Of a stretch of 11,856 bases of DNA, positions 6,924-11,856 are shown in pieces. Within the stretch, counting starts at the first letter, position 1. Every line of letters starts with the position of its first letter. Source of the DNA: Campylobacteraceae bacterium (lineage in GTDB: Bacteria > Campylobacterota > Campylobacteria > Campylobacterales > Sulfurospirillaceae); assembly GCA_027011025.1 (NCBI GenBank), contig JALVAU010000068.1, forward strand, positions 1 to 11,856, written 5' to 3'. The notes below the pieces were generated by a model. That model had not been told where the DNA came from and searched no databases. It saw only the letters and a list, made by a program, of their open reading frames with translations. The position numbers and the translations under genes are program-made.

Positions 6924-7330
6924 GACGCTTCCTCCCCTATGTTTTTATGATTTTTGGGCATATAGAGAAAGTTATCGGGATCACAATCTGCATGTGTACA
7001 AATATTGTCAAGTTTAAGTGAGCCAGGAGGGCACACATCAGTACAAAGTGAACACCAGCAACATCTTCCATAGTCGATTCTAGGAATACATCCACTTGTG
7101 TTTTTTACATTGTACTCTTTGTCTGGATGAATCATATCTATGGCATCATTCATGCAAATCTCTTCACAACTTGCACATCCTACGCAAGTTTCCAGATTAT
7201 TTATATGAAAACCTCTATATCCAATGGGAATATCTTTTTTAACTTCAGGATATGTGAGTGTTCTAGGATGCTCAAAAAGAGTTCCTATCGCACTTAGCGG
7301 TGATAAAACACCTTTTACATCTATAGCCAT
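6920..7330 (-). CDS. NuoI-like 2x[4Fe-4S] ferredoxin subunit of a complex I / energy-converting-hydrogenase-type complex
   Basis: A 136-residue peripheral electron-transfer subunit. It has two CxxCxxCxxxC clusters: Cys49-52-55-59 (CVGCASCEEIC) and Cys90-93-96-100 (CCWCSLCTDVCPP), matching the N6a/N6b pair of NuoI/HyfH. Residues 25-45 (PEVKKDIPIGYRGFH) correspond to the amphipathic lead-in that docks NuoI-type proteins on the membrane. Four further cysteines (81, 91, 111, 116) lie around and after the second cluster, including CTHADC at 111-116, which is unusual for NuoI. In this type of complex it would take electrons from or give them to soluble ferredoxin, since no NADH module is visible. 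Start ATG at 7330 lies after a purine-rich AAGGGG site, ten bases beyond the NuoD-like stop. Confidence 0.9.
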   Translation of the reverse strand: MAIDVKGVLSPLSAIGTLFEHPRTLTYPEVKKDIPIGYRGFHINNLETCVGCASCEEICMNDAIDMIHPDKEYNVKNTSGCIPRIDYGRCCWCSLCTDVCPPGSLKLDNICTHADCDPDNFLYMPKNHKNIGEEAS

Positions 7331-7340
7331 AATTTTCCCC

Positions 7341-8456
7341 TTATCTTTCTATTTCCGGTGGGCAAATACCCAACGAATTCATCGTCATCGCAACATCTGC
7401 TAATTCAGAATCTACCAACAGTTTTTCAAGAAGTGTATATGCATGCACCAAAGAAGGTCCTCTTACTTGCATTCTTCTTATCTTTTCACTTCCATCACCT
7501 GCCATATAGTAACTCATAGCACCTCTTGCGCTTTCTGTTTGTACATATGTATCATCTGCAGGAAGTTTAAACTTTCTATGCTTTGGAATCTTTTGTAATA
7601 TATCACCCTCTTTAGGCATCTGTTTTATGATTTGTCTCAAAATTCTTATGGATTGAAGCATCTCGTCTCTTCTGACGATCGCTCTTGCATAAACATCTCC
7701 ATCTTGCTGTATCGGTATGTCAAAATCCAACTTATCATACATCAAGTATGGCATATCTTTCCTGACATCCTTTTGGATTCCGCAGGCTCTCATGGTTTGT
7801 CCTACATAGCCATTTTTTAAGACTTCATCCCTGTTTACTACACCTACTCCAATAGCTCTTTTTTTGAAGATGACATTATCAAAAAAAGTATTGTTATAGA
7901 CTATAATTCTTTTTTCATAATAATCCAACAAATCAGACAGCTTGTCTAAAAATCCCTCAGGCAAATCTCTTCTTACACCGCCTGGAAAAGCGTACATGTG
8001 ATAGACTCTACCGCCTGTTAACTCTTCAAAAAGATCAAGCATATAGTCTCTATCGCATACTGACCACTGAGGTATAAGTCCTAGACCGATAGATCCTGCT
8101 TGTCCACCCATCCACAAGAACATAGTCGCTAGTCTTTGCATCTCTAAGACCATTGTTCTTATATATTTTGCTTTTTCACTGATTTCAAGTCCTGCAAGAT
8201 TTTCAACTGCTCTTGCAAAATTTTCTTCATTTGGATCAGGTTCTGGCACACAGATTCTGCAGACAATAGTAAAAGCCTGTACAACTGTTCTTCGCTCAAC
8301 AAGTTTTTCAAATCCTCTGTGAAGATATCCCACATGTGTTTGAGCTCTCTTTATAGTTTCACCAAGCAAATCAAGCTCTACACTCATATTTCCTGTGATT
8401 CCCGGATGTTGAGGTCCATGAAATATTTTGATAGTATTTTTTAGATTATTCTTCAT
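7341..8456 (-). CDS. NuoD / [NiFe]-hydrogenase-large-subunit-like catalytic subunit with an incomplete metal site
   Basis: A 371-residue 49-kDa/large-subunit family protein. The N terminus is close to NuoD: HGPQHP at 13-18 and THVGYLHRGFEKLVE at 40-54. Unlike NuoD it has a CxxC, Cys66-Arg-Ile-Cys69, where group 4 hydrogenases carry their first NiFe-binding pair, but followed by PEPDPNEEN instead of the hydrogenase pattern. The C terminus reads SLGICPPEIER: Cys365 fits the first Cys of DPCxxC, while the second position is Glu368 as in NuoD. The protein ends at Arg371, with no tail for a maturation protease. The quinone-pocket His of NuoD (in PSTHG) is replaced (PGITG). So three of four NiFe cysteines remain and the quinone signature is absent. 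It overlaps the NuoC-like gene by 11 bases. Most like Ehr or Mbx-type large subunits; its substrate is unknown. Confidence 0.88.
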   Translation of the reverse strand: MKNNLKNTIKIFHGPQHPGITGNMSVELDLLGETIKRAQTHVGYLHRGFEKLVERRTVVQAFTIVCRICVPEPDPNEENFARAVENLAGLEISEKAKYIRTMVLEMQRLATMFLWMGGQAGSIGLGLIPQWSVCDRDYMLDLFEELTGGRVYHMYAFPGGVRRDLPEGFLDKLSDLLDYYEKRIIVYNNTFFDNVIFKKRAIGVGVVNRDEVLKNGYVGQTMRACGIQKDVRKDMPYLMYDKLDFDIPIQQDGDVYARAIVRRDEMLQSIRILRQIIKQMPKEGDILQKIPKHRKFKLPADDTYVQTESARGAMSYYMAGDGSEKIRRMQVRGPSLVHAYTLLEKLLVDSELADVAMTMNSLGICPPEIER

Positions 8457-9054
8457 TTTTCACCTCATCACTTGGATTGTTTTTTGCCTCAAGTGCCGCT
8501 TTTGCTTCGGCTTCTTGCTGTGCTTTTAGTTTCGCAGCTTTTTTTGCTTCTCTCTTCTTTTTCATCTCTTCTTTTGCATCAAGTGCATCACCTCTTTGTT
8601 CCCGGAAAGGGTTCATACTATTTACATACTCCAAAGTATCAAAATCTCTTCTTAAAGGAGGCATATTATCCCAATACTCCAAAGCAAAATCTATAAGTGT
8701 CGGATGTCCTGGAAAATCAACGCCAAACATTTCATGCATCTCTCTTTCCATTATCTCAGCCTGAGGCCAAATCGTATGCATAGTAGGTAAACTTGCATTT
8801 TCTCTTTGTATCTTTGTTTGAACCATAACCACATGATCTCTATCTTTGGTTTGCAAACAGTATGTGATAGTAAAAAATCCATCCTCCAAGTCATCTCTGC
8901 AATTTATGGAATCAAGTGTGATATATCCAAACTCATTTAAAAAACTAAGTAAAAGTGATTCCAATCTTTCAAAACCTACAGTAACACTATAGAGGTAATC
9001 TTGTTTTTGCACGAGTTGTAGTGATAATTTTTCTAACTTTGATGCTAAATCCAT
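8446..9054 (-). CDS. NuoC-like (30-kDa) subunit with a charged Ala/Lys/Glu C-terminal tail
   Basis: A 202-residue structural subunit of the hydrophilic arm that packs on the NuoD-like and NuoI-like subunits. The 30-kDa-subunit signature is clear at 101-138: IMEREMHEMFGVDFPGHPT, then PPLRRDFD. Residues 1-100 form the alpha/beta domain. From about 157 to 202 the sequence becomes an Ala/Lys/Glu-rich helix or disordered tail (KEEMKKKREAKKAAK, then EAEAKAALEAKNN), well beyond the usual end of the family after PLRKDF. The ATG at 9054 shares one base with the NuoB-like stop (TAATG) and has GGAGGT 8-9 bases before it. It is separate from the NuoD-like gene, not fused as in E. coli NuoCD or HycE, although the two overlap by 11 bases. 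Confidence 0.9.
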   Translation of the reverse strand: MDLASKLEKLSLQLVQKQDYLYSVTVGFERLESLLLSFLNEFGYITLDSINCRDDLEDGFFTITYCLQTKDRDHVVMVQTKIQRENASLPTMHTIWPQAEIMEREMHEMFGVDFPGHPTLIDFALEYWDNMPPLRRDFDTLEYVNSMNPFREQRGDALDAKEEMKKKREAKKAAKLKAQQEAEAKAALEAKNNPSDEVKNEE

Positions 9055-9689
9055 TATGCTTTACCTCCACTTTTGAGATTGTACCAGTCTGTTTCATAAG
9101 ATGGGTCTATATGACCTCCAAGCACTCTCTTCTGATTTTCTTTGTAGAATTCAAAATTTTCATCATATTTTTCCCAGCCTGCTTTTTCTCCATTTCTAAT
9201 TCTCTCTTGAAGAAGCACAAAACCGTCTATCACAGCTTCAGGTCTTGGCATACAGCCTGTAACCGATACATCTATCGGGAGATAATCATCTAGCTTTTTT
9301 ATGGTATTATAAGAGTCCCAATACATACCACCGTTTATCGGACAACTGCCAAGAGTCATTATGTATCTTGGTTTTTGCATCTGTTCATATGTTCTTATTA
9401 CTCTTCTAAGAGTCTTGTATGCTAAATAACCGGATAAGATGATCAAATCAGCCTGTCTAGGGGTTGCTACACCTACAACTCCCATCCTCTCAGCATCATA
9501 TCTGCTTGTGAAGGTTGGGGGCATCTCAATAGCACCACATCCTGTTCCATAAGCTACGACAAAGATACTCCTGCTTCTAAACCATCGAACGGCTTTTTCC
9601 ATTATATCGTGAGTATTTGCCAAGCCACTCTCTTCAAATTTACATTTTAAGCTGCCATCCGTGCTACTGCCGTAAAAACCACTTTCCAT
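9054..9689 (-). CDS. NuoB / small-subunit-like [4Fe-4S] protein lacking one cluster cysteine
   Basis: A 211-residue subunit that normally holds the terminal [4Fe-4S] (N2) cluster passing electrons to the NuoD-like active site. Family signatures are strong: TPRQADLIILSG near 76-87, RTYEQMQKPRYIMTLGSCPINGG with Cys116, and DVSVTGCMPRPEAV with Cys146. Where NuoB has two adjacent cysteines (CC.xE), this protein reads YGTGCGAIEM with Cys51-Gly52 (TGT GGT at 9539-9534), so one ligand is missing. The only other cysteine is Cys16. The C terminus, after about residue 165, is a longer polar tail than in NuoB. Start: the frame opens at a TTG (9725) inside the NuoH-like gene. The ATG at 9689 is preferred because AGGGAG (9700-9695) lies five bases before it; ATG at 9692 is possible too. 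Confidence 0.9.
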   Translation of the reverse strand: MESGFYGSSTDGSLKCKFEESGLANTHDIMEKAVRWFRSRSIFVVAYGTGCGAIEMPPTFTSRYDAERMGVVGVATPRQADLIILSGYLAYKTLRRVIRTYEQMQKPRYIMTLGSCPINGGMYWDSYNTIKKLDDYLPIDVSVTGCMPRPEAVIDGFVLLQERIRNGEKAGWEKYDENFEFYKENQKRVLGGHIDPSYETDWYNLKSGGKA

Positions 9690-9699
9690 CATTTCTCCC

Positions 9700-10593
9700 T
9701 TATCCAAACCAAACGATTCTAGCAAGTCCCAAGACAGCTATCAGCGTAGGCAATTTCATCAAAAAATCAACTGCTTGTTCAACTTTGTATCTTCCATATA
9801 CGATACCTATGAAGATAATAGCAACAAAAATAGTAAAAGTTTTAAGAACCAACATAACTAATGAATCAGCACCACCCAAAAACAGATCAACTATCAAAAC
9901 AAGTTTTGCAAATGCAAAGAGCGAACCCTGACTCATAAGAAGTGCTAAAAATTTTCCGCTAAACTCTGTTCTAGGACCGGAATAGACCTCCTGAGGGGCT
10001 CCTGGAATATCAAATGGTGATGCACCAAAAAAACCAACCATAGATATCATAGCACCTATAAAAAGAAGAGGGTGATTGATGATATTTAAACCAGCTGTTT
10101 TTTGAAGATCTATGATGTGTACTATATCGCTACTGTTCGCAGCTATGATTAAACCAACAACAGCTATGTAAAATGGCAATTCTAAGCCGATGAGTCTAGT
10201 CAGACCTCTGACTACTCCCATAACACCAAAAGGATTTCCACCTGTTCCAACTGCCAATGCATTTCCAAGAGGTCCAAGTACCATCAGATAAAGCAACACA
10301 AACAGATTTCCTTGGCTAGTTACACTTCTTAAAAAATCACTATCACTAAAAACAGGAACCAAAACAAGCGTCAAAACAGCGCCCGTAGCCATAATCACAG
10401 GTCCTAAATAGAACATCCAGCCATAAGAGACCGTATTGTTTTTTGAAAATAGTTTGATACTGTCATAAAATGATTGATACACGGTTGGACCATATCTGCC
10501 TTGAATTCTAGCTGTTATATTTCTATATAAACCAAAATAGATAAATCCAACTACATATGCCAACATGATAAGTAAAATAATTTGAAAAATCAT
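9700..10593 (-). CDS. NuoH / HyfC-HycD-like membrane subunit linking the redox and ion-pumping arms
   Basis: A 297-residue polytopic inner-membrane protein with about eight predicted helices. Residues 28-53 (ARIQGRYGPTVYQSFYDSIKLFSK) match the conserved cytoplasmic loop of NuoH/HycD, which has GPxxxQxxxDxxKL. Residues 192-213 (SPFDIPGAPQEVYSGPRTEFSG) match the second loop, with Glu202 and Glu210 present; the first acidic residue of that loop in many NuoH proteins is Gly198 here. The PRTEFSG form is closer to energy-converting hydrogenases than to respiratory complex I. In these complexes it anchors the NuoB/NuoD-like subunits and starts the charged path across the membrane. Its ATG overlaps the antiporter stop (TGATG), with GGAGTTAAC upstream as ribosome site, and its end is followed at once by the NuoB-like gene's ribosome site. 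Confidence 0.93.
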   Translation of the reverse strand: MIFQIILLIMLAYVVGFIYFGLYRNITARIQGRYGPTVYQSFYDSIKLFSKNNTVSYGWMFYLGPVIMATGAVLTLVLVPVFSDSDFLRSVTSQGNLFVLLYLMVLGPLGNALAVGTGGNPFGVMGVVRGLTRLIGLELPFYIAVVGLIIAANSSDIVHIIDLQKTAGLNIINHPLLFIGAMISMVGFFGASPFDIPGAPQEVYSGPRTEFSGKFLALLMSQGSLFAFAKLVLIVDLFLGGADSLVMLVLKTFTIFVAIIFIGIVYGRYKVEQAVDFLMKLPTLIAVLGLARIVWFG

Positions 10594-11856
10594 CAGTTAA
10601 CTCCTATGAAAAACAGTGCACTGAAAAAGAGCAGGATTATAATCATCGTATTATGTATATTTCCATAATACATCCTACTGAAAAGTTCAGATGTTTTTTT
10701 GGTTTGTATTGCCAGCGATTCGTAAAAAGAGGATGAACTTCTTTTGAGTATGGCATTTACAAATTTGATTCTATAAAGATCAGTCCCAAATCCAAAACCA
10801 AAGTGCAAGGATGTATCTTGTGTTGGAACTTCCCCGCAATAGCTTATATCAAATCTATTTAGATTGTTTTTGGCTTTTGATTTGATTCTTGTGATGAGTA
10901 GAAGTATCAATACAAAAAACACAACAAAAGCGCTCATGATGAAAAATCCATTGAAACTGCCAACTGCACTATTCATCACGCCTAATCCGCTGTAAGGTAT
11001 GGTTGAGAGTGAAAATTCCACCAATATAGGATTTATTATCTTTATAAATGCCCCCGGGAATGTTCCTGTTAATACAAGCAAAAGTGCAAGTATAATTTGA
11101 GGAATCAGATAACTGATCGGTACCTCTTTGGTTGTTTCTAAATTTTTTGAAGTCGGATGTCCTAAATATATACCATATACAAGTTTGTAACAGTATAAAA
11201 ATGAAGCTGCACCAGAGAAGAGCATACCTATAAGAATCAGTGCAAATTTTGTGTCAATCGCAGCATTGTACATCATAAATTTTGAAGCAAAACCACCAAG
11301 AGGAGGCATACCCGCAAGTCCGATGATGCCTATTAGAAGCATCACAAATGAGACAGGAGTCCTATATATCAGACCACCTAATTGGCTAAATTTATTTTTA
11401 CCGGTTTGAGCCACAATCGCTGCTACATTTATAAATAGAAGCAATTTGATGATAGTGTGTATAAGTGTATGATACATAGCCCCCGCAACACCATAAGCAG
11501 TTCCAAAACCTATGACGGCTATTATGTAGCCTAGTTGTGCGATTGAAGAGTATGCCAATAGTCTTTTTACTTCATCTTGAGTTATAGCTTTAAATGTAGC
11601 TATTATTGAAGTAGCAACACCAATCCAAGCTAAAACATAACCAAAATCAGTACCGTTTAATATTGTGCCAAACATCATCTTTAACTCTTGATATCCTATT
11701 ATGTTTCCATATACCAAAAAGAGCCCGTATATACCCATTTTTGACATGACGGCTGAGAGGATAGAGCTAAAAAGATCAGGTGCTTTTGAGTAGGTATCTA
11801 CTACCCAATAGTGCAAACCAATCACACCGGCTTTTGTAAAAAAACTGAGTGAAAAG
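10593..11856 (-). CDS. NuoL/M/N-MrpD-type ion-translocating membrane subunit (5' end outside window)
   Basis: Polytopic antiporter-like subunit, the proton or sodium pump of complex I and Mrp-type complexes. The frame stays open from the TGA at 10593-10595 to the window edge, giving 420 residues; a GTG at 11825 is inside the protein, not its start. The first residues FFTKAGVIGLHYW carry the conserved helix-7 Lys, followed by DTYSKAPDLFSSILSAVMSKMGIYG with the helix-8 Lys. Further on are QDEVKRLLAYSSIAQLGY, a TLIHTIIKLLLF segment with the His/Lys of helices 11-12, and GMPPLGGFASKF, all hallmarks of a working channel. A non-membrane C-terminal stretch (ISYCGEVPTQDTS, then FGFGFGTDLYR) and one last helix follow, a type of extension seen in hydrogenase-4-like and Mbh/Ehr antiporter subunits. 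N-terminal helices are missing. It is the first visible gene of the operon. Confidence 0.92.
   Translation of the reverse strand, partial: FSLSFFTKAGVIGLHYWVVDTYSKAPDLFSSILSAVMSKMGIYGLFLVYGNIIGYQELKMMFGTILNGTDFGYVLAWIGVATSIIATFKAITQDEVKRLLAYSSIAQLGYIIAVIGFGTAYGVAGAMYHTLIHTIIKLLLFINVAAIVAQTGKNKFSQLGGLIYRTPVSFVMLLIGIIGLAGMPPLGGFASKFMMYNAAIDTKFALILIGMLFSGAASFLYCYKLVYGIYLGHPTSKNLETTKEVPISYLIPQIILALLLVLTGTFPGAFIKIINPILVEFSLSTIPYSGLGVMNSAVGSFNGFFIMSAFVVFFVLILLLITRIKSKAKNNLNRFDISYCGEVPTQDTSLHFGFGFGTDLYRIKFVNAILKRSSSSFYESLAIQTKKTSELFSRMYYGNIHNTMIIILLFFSALFFIGVN

Noticed and set aside
7341..8456. Active group 4 [NiFe] hydrogenase large subunit
   Set aside because: The C-terminal DPCxxC is reduced to a single cysteine and there is no C-terminal maturation tail; overall sequence is closer to NuoD.
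8472..8764. Plus-strand open frames rich in Ser/Ala/Phe/Leu opposite the NuoC-like gene
   Set aside because: They are antisense images of the Lys/Glu/Ala-rich tail and NuoC core, with no ribosome site or family similarity.
6453..11856. Ordinary NADH-quinone oxidoreductase (nuo) operon
   Set aside because: Gene order, the MrpE gene, absence of visible NuoE/F/G, and changed NuoB and NuoD active-site residues do not fit.

Overview
The window is AT-rich, densely packed bacterial chromosome. It most likely comes from a Campylobacterota (Epsilonproteobacteria) species, plausibly a Sulfurimonas/Sulfurovum/Sulfuricurvum-type chemolithotroph. The reasons are the low GC, the ddl - small ORF - alpha/beta hydrolase - murF order (which I recall from Campylobacter jejuni), the MurF form whose front end is membrane-spanning, and extended -10 promoters with no clear -35. 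The genus is inference; the phylum is fairly well supported.

Layout. (1) Bases 1-2948, plus strand: a peptidoglycan-precursor block. It holds the C-terminal half of D-Ala-D-Ala ligase (ddl), then an extended -10 promoter, a small Phd/YefM-type antitoxin-like protein with no toxin beside it, an alpha/beta hydrolase, and murF. The last three are fused end to end (TAATG overlap, then TAG directly followed by a TTG start). Ddl makes D-Ala-D-Ala and MurF attaches it to the UDP-MurNAc-tripeptide. (2) Bases 2949-3104: an intergenic region with tandem -10 elements and a 22-nt-arm inverted repeat placed as the leader of the next operon. (3) Bases 3105-6383, plus strand: pta-ackA, the reversible acetyl-CoA / acetyl-phosphate / acetate + ATP pathway. 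(4) Bases 6384-6452: a short convergent spacer with a 13-bp perfect palindrome whose right flank resembles the repeat before pta. (5) Bases 6453-11856, minus strand: a tightly overlapping operon that runs out of the window. In transcription order it encodes a NuoL/M/N-type ion-pumping subunit (5' end cut by the window), NuoH-like, NuoB-like, NuoC-like, NuoD-like, NuoI-like 2x[4Fe-4S], and an Mrp antiporter E subunit (MnhE/MrpE).

The minus-strand operon is the most interesting part. It is a complex I / energy-converting hydrogenase / Mrp hybrid. Its catalytic subunits fit neither a true NADH:quinone oxidoreductase nor a true group 4 [NiFe] hydrogenase. The NuoD-like subunit keeps only three of the four NiFe cysteines and has no cleavable C-terminal tail. 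It also lacks the quinone-pocket histidine, and the NuoB-like subunit has Gly at one of the usual four Fe-S cysteine positions. No NADH module (NuoE/F/G) is visible. By analogy with Ehr (energy-converting-hydrogenase-related) and Mbx/MBS complexes, it is probably a ferredoxin-linked, ion-translocating membrane complex with an unidentified redox partner. It could supply low-potential ferredoxin for reductive carbon fixation or couple ferredoxin oxidation to ion export.

No tRNA, rRNA, CRISPR array, transposase or phage gene was seen. The only gene-free stretches are short and are described in the features.
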